From Nitrospira sp. (GTDB taxonomy: Bacteria > Nitrospirota > Nitrospiria > Nitrospirales > Nitrospiraceae): DNA of 64,000 nucleotides. The position numbers and the translations under genes are program-made. The stretch spans positions 46,562 through 110,561 of the forward strand of contig SPAW01000003.1 of assembly GCA_005239465.1 (NCBI GenBank), given 5' to 3'. Below, one piece after another: positions 8,709 to 17,843 of the stretch (the first letter of the stretch is position 1; the number at the start of each line of letters is the position of its first letter). Below the pieces are notes generated by a model that worked only from the letters and a program-made list of their open reading frames with translations, had not been told where the DNA came from and did not search any database.

Positions 8709-9443
8709 ATGATACGTGAACAGATTGCTATGCCGAATGGAGTGCCAGTCGCCCAGCCAACAAGTGGGTCGAACGCCGGGAAGATCATCATTGCAACGGT
8801 GATCGCTTGTGCGATCAGCGCGTTTTTCTATTTCGACCTCGGGGATTATCTGCTAGATGCTCTAAAAGAAAATCGCGAGAAGCTGTTGGCTTTCACTGAC
8901 GCGAATTTCGTCTCCGCCGCCACAATATTTGTCATAACGTATATCGTGGCGACTGGTCTGTCATTCCCTGGTGGTGCAGTTCTCACGGTGGTTGGGGGTT
9001 TTCTATTCGGTAGTGTCTTGGCAACACTTTTGGTGAACATTGGGGCGACGACCGGAGCTACTCTGGCGTTCCTTTCGTCGCGTTATCTTTTGAGGGATTG
9101 GGTCGAGAGTAAGTTCGGAAAGTTTCTTGGCCCTATCCAGGAAGGTATCTCAAAGAATGCGTTTAGTTTTCTCATAAGCGCGAGACTGATCCCTGCCATC
9201 CCATTTTTTGTGCTGAATTTATTATCTGGTCTCACACGAGTTAGCGTGGGGACCTACGTCGCCGCCACAGCGCTCGGCATCATCCCGGGCTCGTTCGTCT
9301 ATGCCTATGCCGGCCGGCAATTGGGCGCAATCAATTCGCTGAAAGAGATTGCTTCGCCGAACGTGATTGGTGCCTTTGTGTTGTTGGGGCTTCTAGCTCT
9401 GGTGCCGATCGTCTACAAGAGGTTTGTGGCGAAGCCGGCGTGA
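8709..9443 (+). CDS. TVP38/TMEM64 (DedA-like, VTT domain) membrane protein
   Basis: A 244-residue polytopic membrane protein of the TVP38/TMEM64 (SNARE-associated/VTT) family. Diagnostic parts are the FPGGAVLTVVGGFLFG re-entrant segment, a GATTGATLAFLSSRYLLRD loop, RLIPAIPFFVLNLLSGLTRV and the LGIIPGSFVYAYAGRQLG segment. Members relate to lipid scramblase-like or ion-coupled transporters. GGGAGGAG five bases before the ATG at 8709 fixes the start. The next gene is a flavin disulfide reductase, an association that recurs widely in bacteria, including as fusions, so the two proteins probably work together at the membrane. Confidence 0.85.
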   Translation: MIREQIAMPNGVPVAQPTSGSNAGKIIIATVIACAISAFFYFDLGDYLLDALKENREKLLAFTDANFVSAATIFVITYIVATGLSFPGGAVLTVVGGFLFGSVLATLLVNIGATTGATLAFLSSRYLLRDWVESKFGKFLGPIQEGISKNAFSFLISARLIPAIPFFVLNLLSGLTRVSVGTYVAATALGIIPGSFVYAYAGRQLGAINSLKEIASPNVIGAFVLLGLLALVPIVYKRFVAKPA

Positions 9444-9525
9444 TGACCCACCCGGATGGATTGCCAGTTCCCAAGGAAGGAGCCCCACGCTATGATTTAC
9501 CCAGCCTTCAGAGAGGATCGCCTCG

Positions 9526-11079
9526 ATGAGCCAGCATGACGAGCATCTTGTCCTGCCGAACGACGAGTATAACCGCACGCTCGTCAGCAACGTGCATCCA
9601 ACAAACTGGGTGAATCCCGAGCCGGCGGGTCGCTACAACATCGTGGTGATCGGGGCGGGGACGGCGGGATTGATTACAGCGGTCGTTGCCGCGAGTCTGG
9701 GGGCCAAGGTGGCCTTGATCGAAAAGCATCTGATGGGCGGCGACTGCTTGAATGTCGGGTGCGTGCCCTCAAAAGGCATGATTCGCGCGGCGCGGGCTTG
9801 GGCTCACTTGCGGAATGCCGAGGAATTCGGCCTGCATATTCCTCCCGGTGTGAAGCACGATTTTGGGGCAGCGATGGCGCGGATGCGGAAGCTGCGCGCG
9901 CGGATCAGCCACAATGACTCCGTCCATCGGTACACAAAACTCGGCGTCGACGTGTATATCGGCAGCGGACGCTTCACCAGTGGGAATACGATCCAGGTGG
10001 AAGGGCCGGCCGGTAATCGAACGTTGAACTTTGCGAAGGCAGCTGTCTGCACTGGTGCGCGCGCGTCGGCGCCGCCCATACCCGGATTGCAAGAGGCGGG
10101 ATATCTCACGAACGAAACGGTGTTCTCGCTGACTGAATTGCCGCAACGCATCGGCGTCATCGGCGCCGGGCCGATAGGCTGTGAACTGGCCCAATCGTTT
10201 GCCAGATTTGGGAGCCAGGTCTACTTGATTGAAGCCCTGCACGGCATCATGCCGAATGAAGATCGCGACGCAGCGGACATCGTCGAACAACAGATGTTGC
10301 GCGATGGCGTGAAGTTGCTCTGCTGCGGAAAGGACTTGAAGGTACAGAAGACGGATGCCGGCAAGCGGCTCACGGTCGATTCCCATGGCCAGAAGTACGA
10401 TGTGCTGGCGGATGAAATTCTTGTGGGTGTCGGCCGGACGCCGAATGTCGAGGGGATCGGATTGGAAGCAGTCGGGGTCGAGTACGACAAGGACGGGGTG
10501 AAGGTAAACTCCAAGTTGCAGACGACAAATCCCAAGATCTTTGCTGCTGGCGACATCTGCTCGCATTACAAATTCACGCATGCAGCCGATGCCATGGCGC
10601 AGATCGTCATTCAGAACGCCTTGTTTCCACATCCCTTCGGTTTAGCCTCTGCCAGCGTCGAATCCTTGATCATGCCTTGGTGTACCTTCACGGAGCCGGA
10701 AGTCGCGCATGTCGGGTTGTATGAAAAGGATGCGAAGGAGAAAGGCATCGAGGTCGAAACCTACACCTACAAACTTGATGAAGTTGATCGTGCGATTCTC
10801 GACGGGGAAGAAGAAGGGTTTGCGAGGATTCACGTTCAGAAGAGCACGGACAAGATTGTGGGGGCGACAATTGTTGCGGCCCATGCGGGTGACATGATTA
10901 ATGAGTTCTCCGTCTTAATGAAAGCAGGCGCCGGAGCGAAGACTATTGCCGGCACGATCCATCCCTATCCGACGCAAGCTGAAGTGAATAAGAAGGTCGT
11001 CAATCTGTGGCGTAAGGCGCACTTTACCCCACGCACGAAACGCCTCTTGATGAAACTGTTTGCCTGGATGAGGCGATAG
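9526..11079 (+). CDS. FAD-dependent pyridine nucleotide-disulfide oxidoreductase
   Basis: A 517-residue enzyme of the mercuric reductase/dihydrolipoamide dehydrogenase family. It has an FAD-binding VVIGAGTAGL (about 41-50), the redox-active disulfide GGDCLNVGCVPSK (Cys74, Cys79), an NAD(P)-binding IGVIGAGPIGCELAQ, an FAD-binding FAAGDIC and the C-terminal dimer-interface motif HPYPTQAE with the catalytic His. It lacks the N-terminal HMA domain and the C-terminal vicinal Cys pair of true MerA, so mercury reduction is doubtful. Between the TVP38 gene (82 bases upstream) and a DUF3047 gene (13 bases downstream); likely one operon. Confidence 0.88.
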   Translation: MSQHDEHLVLPNDEYNRTLVSNVHPTNWVNPEPAGRYNIVVIGAGTAGLITAVVAASLGAKVALIEKHLMGGDCLNVGCVPSKGMIRAARAWAHLRNAEEFGLHIPPGVKHDFGAAMARMRKLRARISHNDSVHRYTKLGVDVYIGSGRFTSGNTIQVEGPAGNRTLNFAKAAVCTGARASAPPIPGLQEAGYLTNETVFSLTELPQRIGVIGAGPIGCELAQSFARFGSQVYLIEALHGIMPNEDRDAADIVEQQMLRDGVKLLCCGKDLKVQKTDAGKRLTVDSHGQKYDVLADEILVGVGRTPNVEGIGLEAVGVEYDKDGVKVNSKLQTTNPKIFAAGDICSHYKFTHAADAMAQIVIQNALFPHPFGLASASVESLIMPWCTFTEPEVAHVGLYEKDAKEKGIEVETYTYKLDEVDRAILDGEEEGFARIHVQKSTDKIVGATIVAAHAGDMINEFSVLMKAGAGAKTIAGTIHPYPTQAEVNKKVVNLWRKAHFTPRTKRLLMKLFAWMRR

Positions 11080-11092
11080 AGGCGGTATCGAA

Positions 11093-11845
11093 ATGGAACG
11101 CCTCTATGCTTTAACCATCGTCCTCGTCTTCGGCAGCGCGGTGGTCCTGGGTGTGCAAGTGGCCCAAGCACAGAGTCCCGCCTCATTGGAGGTGGCCACA
11201 TTCTCGACCAGCCAGCCTGGTTCGGGCCTTCCTGAAGGATGGAAGCCCCTGACATTCAAGAAAGTGCCGAAGCAGACCCTGTACCAGCTTGTCAAGGACG
11301 GTGAGGCACTGGTCGTGAAAGCGACCAGCGAGGCCTCGGCTTCTGGGTTAACCAAGGAAGTCAGAATCGATCCGAAGGATTACCCTATCATCCGCTGGCG
11401 ATGGAAGGTCGACAGTTTATTGATGAACAGCAACGTGAGTCGTAAGGACGGGGATGATTACCCTGCCCGCCTCTACATCACGTTTGAATATGATCCGGAT
11501 AAGGTGGGCTTTTCAAAGAAGTTGAAGTACAAGGCTGGTCGGGCGATCTTCGGCGACATCCCCATCGGCGCGCTCAACTATATCTGGGAGACTAAAACAC
11601 CGGTTGGGACCATAATCGAGAATGCCTATACGGATTTTGCGCAAATGATTGTCGTCGAAAGCGGGCCGCAGAAAGTCGGGACCTGGGTGGATGAAGAACG
11701 GAACATCTACGAAGACTACAAGAAAGCCTTCAGTGAAGAGCCGCCGATGATTAACGGCGTGGCGATCATGAGTGACACGGACAATACGAAGGAGCGTGTG
11801 ACGGCCTATTACGGGGACATCACCTTCACCAAGCGCCCGCGATAG
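11093..11845 (+). CDS. DUF3047 domain secreted protein
   Basis: A 250-residue protein with a signal peptide (about 1-26, ending in AQA). The mature part matches DUF3047: LPEGWKPLTFKKVPKQTLYQ, IIRWRWKVDSLL, YPARLYITFEYDP, ALNYIWETKTPVGT, NAYTDFAQMIVVESG and GVAIMSDTDNT. The fold is probably a beta-sandwich; function not known. It starts 13 bases after the flavin reductase stop, indicating co-transcription with the TVP38-reductase pair. A GC-rich hairpin around 11876-11897 follows, without a T run. Confidence 0.8.
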   Translation: MERLYALTIVLVFGSAVVLGVQVAQAQSPASLEVATFSTSQPGSGLPEGWKPLTFKKVPKQTLYQLVKDGEALVVKATSEASASGLTKEVRIDPKDYPIIRWRWKVDSLLMNSNVSRKDGDDYPARLYITFEYDPDKVGFSKKLKYKAGRAIFGDIPIGALNYIWETKTPVGTIIENAYTDFAQMIVVESGPQKVGTWVDEERNIYEDYKKAFSEEPPMINGVAIMSDTDNTKERVTAYYGDITFTKRPR

Positions 11846-12077
11846 TGTGAGGGCCTGAGGGGAAGAAAACAAAGGGGCCGGCCTGTACAGGGCCGGGTCG
11901 TCAATCGTGACGTGTCGATAAACAAGATATTGAGCTCCAATTCCCCACAGAGGAGTTGGGTAGTCGAGGCCAGGCACGCCGGAAGGGTCGGGCAAACAGA
12001 CTGGGCGGTCTTGTGCCGAGGGACCGTGACCCTCATATGCCGCGGCTGCATCAGGCATTTCGCGCATGAGAGGACCC

Positions 12078-12093
12078 TGCTAGAATGCGTGTA
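12078..12093 (+). promoter_or_regulatory. Extended -10 box adjacent to start codon
   Basis: TGC followed by TAGAAT (12081-12086) lies six bases upstream of the ATG at 12093, with no Shine-Dalgarno sequence between. This spacing would start transcription at or next to the start codon (leaderless mRNA). The -35 region is weak, as is common with extended -10 promoters. Confidence 0.5.
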
Positions 12094-14735
12094 TGGATGT
12101 AATTGCCACGCATAGCAATGCAGATTTCGATGGTCTGGCCTCGATGGTGGCAGCCCGCAAGCTCTATCCGCAGGCGAAATTGGTCCTCCCCGCCGGCGGA
12201 CAAGAGACCCTGCGCAACTTTCTCGCCGTTCACGATATTGGGATCAGCAAGCTGAAAGAGCTCGATCTTTCCCAGGTGACTAGACTTGTGTTGGTCGACA
12301 CCCAGGAGCCCGGACGGATCGGTGCGCTCAAGGCATGCGTGGACAACTCTTCGGTCGAAGTCGTGGTGTTCGATCACCACGTTGAAGAGGCGTCGGAATG
12401 TGCTGGCCGTTCTCCGATGTCTGTGGTCCAGCCGGTCGGGTCGACGACAACGATTCTCATCGAGCAGCTCCGGCAGCAGCAGATTGCGGTCACGCCGTTC
12501 GAGGCGACCCTAATGGCATTGGGGCTCTATGAAGAAACCGGATCATTTGCCTTTGCCTCGACGACCAGCCGAGATCTGGAGGCCGGAGCGTTTCTCGTCG
12601 AAGCCGGCGCGGACCTCAACATGGTGGCAGACACGCTTCGCCGTCCGCTTGATCCGGATGCCATCGCGCTGCTGAATGATCTGTTGGAACACAGTGAGGT
12701 CCATTACCTAGAAGGGCGAAAGGTGCTTGTGGCGACGAGTACGATCGATCGCTGTCGCGGGGAAGCGGCCGGCGTGGTGCACATGCTCGCCGAATTGCAG
12801 GGGGTCGATGCAGTCGTCGTGGCGGTGATGATGGAAGACCGAGTGGAGGTGATTGGGAGAAGCCGGAGGTCTGAAATTGACGTCGGCTGGATTGCGCGTG
12901 AGTTCGGCGGCGGGGGCCACGCGGTGGCGGCTGCCGCCACGGTCAAGAGACAGACGCTTGCAGAAGTCAAAGAGCGACTCGTCCAACTGCTGACGACGCA
13001 CTATCGGCCCACCTTGTTGGCCCAAGATGTGATGACCCAGCCTGTGAAAACGATTGGGGTAGATACCACGATTACCGAGGCAGGACAACGGATGACGACC
13101 TATGGCATCAATGTCTTCCCGATCCTGGATGAAAAAGACCGATATGTCGGACTCGTCAGTCGGGAACTGATTCAGAAAGCCTTGTTCCACCGGCTCGGCA
13201 AGATGGCTGTCCGGGAAATCATGCAGACCGATGCCTATGCAGCCACACCCGAGACCCCGTTTCATGACATTGAAGTAACTATGATCGAGCGGAACCAACG
13301 GTTCGTGCCGGTCGTCAAAGGGGCGAAGGTCATCGGTGTCATCACGAGGACGGACCTGCTGAGGACCTTACATGACGATGTCCTGAAGACTGCAAGAATG
13401 CGGACCATTCACCCCGCCACGCCTGAGGGTGTGGTCGGAGGGCCGCATCGCAATGTGAAGGGATTGCTGCGGAGTCGCTTGCCGCACCACCTTGTGACAT
13501 TGCTGGAAGAAGCGGGGCAATTGGCTGATCGGTGTGATGTCTCGCTCTTCGTCGTCGGTGGCTGTGTCAGAGATCTGCTGCTGGGCATCGAGAATCTCGA
13601 TCTGGATCTCGTCGTGGAAGGCGATGGGATAGCCTTCGCGCGAAAACTTGGCGAGATGATGCAGGCGCGGGTCAAGGTGCATGAGCGATTCGGGACCGCG
13701 ATCGTGCTGTTGCCCGATGGATTCAAGCTTGATGTGGCGACCGCGCGAACGGAATATTACGAATACCCCACGGCCTTGCCGACGGTGGAGCAGAGCTCTA
13801 TCAAGAAAGATCTCTACCGGAGGGATTTCACGATCAATGCGCTGGCCGTCCGCTTGAACGGGAAGGGTTTCGGGGATGTATTGGATTTCTACGGTGGGCA
13901 ACGGGATCTCAACGACAAGGTTGTGCGTGTCTTGCACGGGCTGAGTTTTGTCGAGGATCCAACCCGAGTGTTCCGGGCTATTCGATTCGAAACGCGGTTC
14001 GGGTTTCATTTGGGCCGGGATACCGTAGCGTTGATCGACGGGGCCGTCAAAATGAACTTGTTCCATCGCCTGTCCGGGCATCGCCTGTTGGAAGAACTGA
14101 AATTGCTGCTGGGAGAGCGTGAGCAGAAACAGTCTGTGAAGAGATTGGCGGATCTTGGTCTACTCCGTTTCATCCATCCTAAGCTGGAATGGTCCAATCG
14201 ATTGGAGGCTCTGTTGGGCGCTATCGAGCAGGCCGTGGATTGGTATCGGCTGCTGTACCTTGATCGGACGATGGAGGTCTGGCTCGTCTACATGATGGGG
14301 CTACTCGAAGTCTTGCCGGAGCGAGCCGTGACGGAGGTCCTCAAGCGATTCCCATTGTCTGAGCCGGAAGCCAACAAGCTCAAAGCAACGCGCATAATCT
14401 GTCATGCAGTGATTCGCCAGCTCGGAAAGCGACCGCCGCTCAAACCAGCCGAAACGTATCGGCTCCTGTCTGGACTGTCCGACGAAACACTATTGGGCCT
14501 GATGGCCAAGAGCAAGGGGGAATTGGTGAAAAGGCAGGTGTCGGCGTTCCTGACGGTCTATCAACATGTGAAGCCGGTCGTGACCGGCGTTGATCTAAAG
14601 TCAATGGGCTTAAAGCCGGGCCCGCAGTTCAAAAAGATTCTCGATCGGTTGCTCGATGCCAGGCTCAACGGTGAGATGAAGTCGGAGTCAGAAGAGCGGG
14701 AGTTGGTACGCAGACTTATATCCCAAACAACCTGA
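12093..14735 (+). CDS. DHH phosphoesterase - CBS pair - tRNA nucleotidyltransferase fusion
   Basis: An 880-residue three-part protein. Residues 1 to about 310 are a DHH/DHHA1 phosphoesterase (HSNADFDG, FDHH at 93-96, and FGGGGHAVAAAA). About 315-430 are two CBS repeats (LAQDVMTQPVKTIGV, VREIMQTDAY), likely adenine-nucleotide sensors. About 460-880 are a class II polyA polymerase/CCA-adding enzyme: VVGGCVRDLLLG with the LDLDLVVEGDG carboxylates, RRDFTINALAV, and the RRA-like FEDPTRVFRAIRF segment. This architecture is known in Aquificae, Geobacter and relatives, where CC- and A-adding activities may be split. No partner gene lies nearby. Promoter appears leaderless. Confidence 0.9.
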   Translation: MDVIATHSNADFDGLASMVAARKLYPQAKLVLPAGGQETLRNFLAVHDIGISKLKELDLSQVTRLVLVDTQEPGRIGALKACVDNSSVEVVVFDHHVEEASECAGRSPMSVVQPVGSTTTILIEQLRQQQIAVTPFEATLMALGLYEETGSFAFASTTSRDLEAGAFLVEAGADLNMVADTLRRPLDPDAIALLNDLLEHSEVHYLEGRKVLVATSTIDRCRGEAAGVVHMLAELQGVDAVVVAVMMEDRVEVIGRSRRSEIDVGWIAREFGGGGHAVAAAATVKRQTLAEVKERLVQLLTTHYRPTLLAQDVMTQPVKTIGVDTTITEAGQRMTTYGINVFPILDEKDRYVGLVSRELIQKALFHRLGKMAVREIMQTDAYAATPETPFHDIEVTMIERNQRFVPVVKGAKVIGVITRTDLLRTLHDDVLKTARMRTIHPATPEGVVGGPHRNVKGLLRSRLPHHLVTLLEEAGQLADRCDVSLFVVGGCVRDLLLGIENLDLDLVVEGDGIAFARKLGEMMQARVKVHERFGTAIVLLPDGFKLDVATARTEYYEYPTALPTVEQSSIKKDLYRRDFTINALAVRLNGKGFGDVLDFYGGQRDLNDKVVRVLHGLSFVEDPTRVFRAIRFETRFGFHLGRDTVALIDGAVKMNLFHRLSGHRLLEELKLLLGEREQKQSVKRLADLGLLRFIHPKLEWSNRLEALLGAIEQAVDWYRLLYLDRTMEVWLVYMMGLLEVLPERAVTEVLKRFPLSEPEANKLKATRIICHAVIRQLGKRPPLKPAETYRLLSGLSDETLLGLMAKSKGELVKRQVSAFLTVYQHVKPVVTGVDLKSMGLKPGPQFKKILDRLLDARLNGEMKSESEERELVRRLISQTT

Positions 14736-14738
14736 CAA

Positions 14739-15428
14739 TTAATTCATCGGAATGATGGTGGTGGCGACTTCGTTCGGGAGCAAGAGCGTCACGGTCGCCT
14801 GATATCTTGTGTCGGGTTGAACCAACGCGAACAATGGTACCGGCTGAGGGACCGCTCCCGGTGGAAAGGCGAGCATGGCCGGAAAGTCGATCAGCGGTGA
14901 GATCGTCACAAGACTCGACAACCTGAGCCGGAATGCCATCAACACATCACGCAGCCGATTCGCCTTTTCCTCATCCGACAACGCCTGAGTCGGCGCTATT
15001 CCGACCTCCCATAACGGGCGAGTCACGGTGACCGGGAAGATCAACCCGAGTTTCTGTGCGTCAGGCGTGACATCGATCAAGGCTCCTGCTTCAATCGCTT
15101 CCTGCCGATTGACGATCAATCTCTTCGCGCGCGCATCTACACTTGAGGCGGGCAGTCCGTCAGGCTCAGTGACTGGAGACTTCTGTGTCGCATCTACAAT
15201 GGTCGGCAACTCGTTCTCGTTCGGTCGAGATACTTCCTCGGCATGGATTTTGGGAGGGGGAAGCACGACATCTTCTTCAGGCTTCGATGGAAGCGCTCGG
15301 GCAAGCCCTTCATAGACAAGTTTGGCTGATTGTGACCAAGCTGGATTAAATGGTCGACCAGCAAATGCCGCATCGGCCGCTTTTTGCTCATCGTGAGTTA
15401 GTACCCGCGGGGAATTGTTCGTATCCAT
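14739..15428 (-). CDS. Hypothetical protein, DUF6573-like C-terminal half
   Basis: A 229-residue protein without signal or membrane segment. The first about 100 residues are low in complexity and acidic (DVVLPPPKIHAEE). The C-terminal part contains NRQEAIEAGALIDVTPDAQK, LGLIFPVTVTRPLWE and DEEKANRLRDVLMAFRLRL, which resembles DUF6573, a family often found on mobile elements. That assignment is from memory and moderate. It is convergent with the nucleotidyltransferase fusion, three bases between stops. Function unknown. Confidence 0.55.
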   Translation of the reverse strand: MDTNNSPRVLTHDEQKAADAAFAGRPFNPAWSQSAKLVYEGLARALPSKPEEDVVLPPPKIHAEEVSRPNENELPTIVDATQKSPVTEPDGLPASSVDARAKRLIVNRQEAIEAGALIDVTPDAQKLGLIFPVTVTRPLWEVGIAPTQALSDEEKANRLRDVLMAFRLRLSSLVTISPLIDFPAMLAFPPGAVPQPVPLFALVQPDTRYQATVTLLLPNEVATTIIPMN

Positions 15429-15476
15429 ATTTGGCAGATAAGCCGGGATAATCCGAAGTCAAGGGCCCGGACAGAC

Positions 15477-16748
15477 CTAGTCAGGCAGGCGCTGGCCCTT
15501 CGTTTCCGGCGCAAAGAAAAGAACAGCCAGTCCGAGCAGATAGATCAAGGCCACGGTGCTGGCGGCTCGGCCGAAGGTGCCCAGAGTCGTGACGAGCCAG
15601 CCGGTGAGAAAGGGCGAGGCCGAAGCCAGTACGCGCCCTGCGTTGAAGCAAAATCCTGCACCGGTGGCACGAAGTATGGTCGGATAGAGTTCGGGCAGAT
15701 AAATGGGGAATCCGCTAAAGATGCCGTTGTTAAAGAAGCCGAGGATCGGCAGCAGCATGAGCACACCACTGTAGCTGGTCGGAACGAGATAAGTGATCGG
15801 GAGCATCACGAAACTGCCTAGACACATGAAGGCGAAGACAGGCCGGCGACCGAAGCGATCCGCCAGAGGGCCGAAGCCGAGATAGCCGAAAATCGCGCCT
15901 GCGTTGAGAGCCATGATGGCATAGCTCACATACTTGGCTAACGTTGCGGCGTCCGCTCCTTTGATGTCGGGTAACTCGCGCACCAGCGTCGGAGCCCAAT
16001 TCGTCGCGCCCCACAATCCAAAGACCGCTACAAAGGCTAACGCGGACCCGACGAGAGTAGCGCGTCGCAAATTGCCCTCGAAGATGGCGGAGAGGGGCGC
16101 CGGCTTCTGCTCATGGGCACGTGACCAACGCTCCGGTTCCTTGACCCACCAGCGCACGAGCAGCGCGACGAAGGCCGGGAGAATGCCGATGAGAAACAGC
16201 ATCCGCCAGCCATAGTCCTTCAATGTCAGGTTGAAGATCGCGGCCAGGAAGAATCCCACGGCCCAGGCCGACTGCAGAATGCCTGCCGCTTTCGCGCGCT
16301 TGTCTTCCGGCCAGGTCTCCGCGACGATGGCCGCGCCGGCCGCCCATTCACCGCCGATACCGAGGGCCGTGAGAAAGCGGGACAAAGCGAGATGCCACCA
16401 GGTCTCCGCTAACGCAGCGGCCCCGGTGAAGACAGCGTAGATGATGATTGTAGCGATCAAGACTTTGGTCCGGCCGAAGCGATCGGCGAGGATGCCGAAC
16501 GTGATGCCGCCGATAGCCCAGCCGATGAGAAAGATGGAGAAGATGATACCGCCGTACCAACCGATCTGTTCGGTTGTGGGCGGTCCGCCGCCTGAGTGAA
16601 GAAGGTCATGCAGCGCCGGGTGCAGGACGATGGCATAAATCGTGGCGTCCATCGCATCGAAGACCCACCCAAGCCACGCGATGAACAGCACCAACCATTG
16701 ATAACGTGTGATACCGCGTCGCCAGGAACGATCTTTCACGAGGGCCAC
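15477..16748 (-). CDS. MFS transporter (aromatic acid/sialate-type symporter)
   Basis: A 423-residue 12-helix major facilitator protein. The signature after TM2 is GILADRFGRTK and its repeat in the second half is FGPLADRFGRRP; the WVFDAMDATIY stretch in TM1 is typical of the aromatic acid:H+ and sugar symporter families (D-x-x-D). KEPERW in the central loop supports a metabolite:H+ symporter. Substrate unknown. The reading starts at GTG 16748; a GTG at 16739 with GAGG eight bases upstream is an equally good start. Upstream of it is the repeat-rich gap at 16.8-17.1 kb. Confidence 0.85.
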   Translation of the reverse strand: MALVKDRSWRRGITRYQWLVLFIAWLGWVFDAMDATIYAIVLHPALHDLLHSGGGPPTTEQIGWYGGIIFSIFLIGWAIGGITFGILADRFGRTKVLIATIIIYAVFTGAAALAETWWHLALSRFLTALGIGGEWAAGAAIVAETWPEDKRAKAAGILQSAWAVGFFLAAIFNLTLKDYGWRMLFLIGILPAFVALLVRWWVKEPERWSRAHEQKPAPLSAIFEGNLRRATLVGSALAFVAVFGLWGATNWAPTLVRELPDIKGADAATLAKYVSYAIMALNAGAIFGYLGFGPLADRFGRRPVFAFMCLGSFVMLPITYLVPTSYSGVLMLLPILGFFNNGIFSGFPIYLPELYPTILRATGAGFCFNAGRVLASASPFLTGWLVTTLGTFGRAASTVALIYLLGLAVLFFAPETKGQRLPD

Positions 16749-16780
16749 CTCGGTATGAGGGGCCTGGGTGTGTCATACGC

Positions 16781-16808
16781 GAGTGACGAGTGACGAGTGA
16801 CGAGTGAC
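16781..16808. repeat. Tandem heptamer array, 4 x GAGTGAC
   Basis: Four perfect consecutive 7-bp units GAGTGAC in the intergenic region upstream of the MFS gene. It shares its architecture (four 7-bp units), but not its sequence, with arrays at 17.76-17.84 kb and inside lhr at 25.50 and 26.64 kb. Confidence 0.85.
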
Positions 16809-17095
16809 GGCATTGCTGACGCCAGGCTAGAGGCCTTGGGGCTAGGAGTCAAGGTGAAGCCTCGCAGGATCGTGAAACAGTCCACCAGCATCGTTCTCGC
16901 GTCACGAAGAAGCTCCACGTACCGATCTAAGCCCACTGGAGGCAAAGTACCTATCCGCTCGCGTGTGATCGAAGCGAGCGGCTCAAGCGAAGCTTGGTAT
17001 GTACCTCCTCGCTTCTTTGTGAGCTGCGGCCTTGCTGGATGGCCTGTTTGACGTTCCTGCTGGTCACTTTTCAACAGCCTCTTGCTGAAGCCCCA
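16809..17095. repeat. Non-coding stretch ending in a genome-type repeat end
   Basis: No convincing gene between the MFS start and the DnaJ-like gene. The right part (about 17028-17079) reads CTGCGGCCTTGCTGGAT and ends in TTTTCAACAGCCT. The same end is seen at 7457-7470, and the inner part resembles TGCGGCCTCGTTGGAT in the element at 22211-22335. I take it as a degenerate copy of the same repeat family. A CGCTCGCGTGTGATCGAAGCGAGCG stem-like stretch lies near 16958. Confidence 0.45.
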
Positions 17096-17112
17096 TGCTA
17101 TAGTCTTTCGCC
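17096..17112 (+). promoter_or_regulatory. Extended -10 box adjacent to start codon
   Basis: TGC-TATAGT (TATAGT at 17099-17104) followed by eight bases and the ATG at 17113; no ribosome-binding site. Same arrangement as at 20.7 kb, so a leaderless transcript is likely. Confidence 0.5.
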
Positions 17113-17751
17113 ATGGCGCGAATGGATTACTATCGGCTGCTGGGGGTCTCACGCGAGGCATCCGATGACGACATCAAGAAGGCTTATCGGAAGCTGGTGT
17201 TCCAGAACCATCCGGACCGGAATCCCGATAGCCAAGATGCCGAAGCGAAGATCCGCGAGATCAATGCGGCCTATGAGATTGTCGGTGATGCAGAGAGGCG
17301 CCGGAGCTATGACCGTCTTTTCTGGGGAGATGAGCCGCGCACTGAAACGGTTGATCCTGACGTCATTCTCGACGAAATGGAAAAGAAGCTCTTCGATGAA
17401 GGGCGGAAAGAACTGTTTGCCATCTTAATGAAGGATGTGAAGCGGGTGAAGGCGGAACTGAGCATCATCCGTGAGCGGACCATGACGGAGCAGGGCTACG
17501 ATTCATTCCTGGAGAAAGTCGTGGCGGCGCGCGCGTCAGAAATCATGGATAACTTCGTCACTGACGAAATGGAAGGGAGAAAACAGCGCCTGGTCGAAGT
17601 CGCGACGGAAATTATGGTGTCACAAGGCGTAACGAAACGCGGTGATGATGGCGGGATTCGAGCGCTGCGCACTCGACTCGAAGCGGCGTTTCGGAAGGGC
17701 CGCGTGCACGGCGTCGCCTCGGCGCTGGAGTTGTTCTATGTACGGCGGTAG
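17113..17751 (+). CDS. DnaJ-domain protein
   Basis: A 212-residue protein with an N-terminal J domain (residues 4-72): [23 protein letters not shown] at 33-35, and YDRLFWG at its end. The Gly/Phe and zinc-finger regions of full DnaJ are absent. The remaining about 140 residues are charged and helical and not recognised. It should stimulate a DnaK-type ATPase for a specific client rather than act as general chaperone. Start set by the leaderless promoter box. Convergent with the amidohydrolase gene across a hairpin. Confidence 0.82.
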   Translation: MARMDYYRLLGVSREASDDDIKKAYRKLVFQNHPDRNPDSQDAEAKIREINAAYEIVGDAERRRSYDRLFWGDEPRTETVDPDVILDEMEKKLFDEGRKELFAILMKDVKRVKAELSIIRERTMTEQGYDSFLEKVVAARASEIMDNFVTDEMEGRKQRLVEVATEIMVSQGVTKRGDDGGIRALRTRLEAAFRKGRVHGVASALELFYVRR

Positions 17752-17758
17752 TGCCATT

Positions 17759-17843
17759 CAATGGTTAATGTTGAATGTTCAATGTTGAATTGAGTCGGAG
17801 CTGCCTACCTCATTCAACATTCATCATTTAACATTGAACATTG
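17759..17843. repeat. Inverted repeat of heptamer arrays between convergent genes
   Basis: Two 32-base arms (17759-17790 and 17812-17843) are imperfect inverted copies and can fold into one long hairpin between two convergent genes. Each arm is itself a run of four near-identical 7-bp words: TTGAATG-type on the left and ATTCAAC-type on the right. It could end transcription in both directions. It abuts the amidohydrolase stop. Confidence 0.8.

Noticed and set aside
9526..11079. Mercuric reductase (merA)
   Set aside because: The fold and active disulfide match, but the HMA domain and C-terminal Cys pair are absent, and no mer genes are near.
16781..17843. CRISPR array
   Set aside because: The repeats are 7-bp tandem words without spacers and there are no cas genes.
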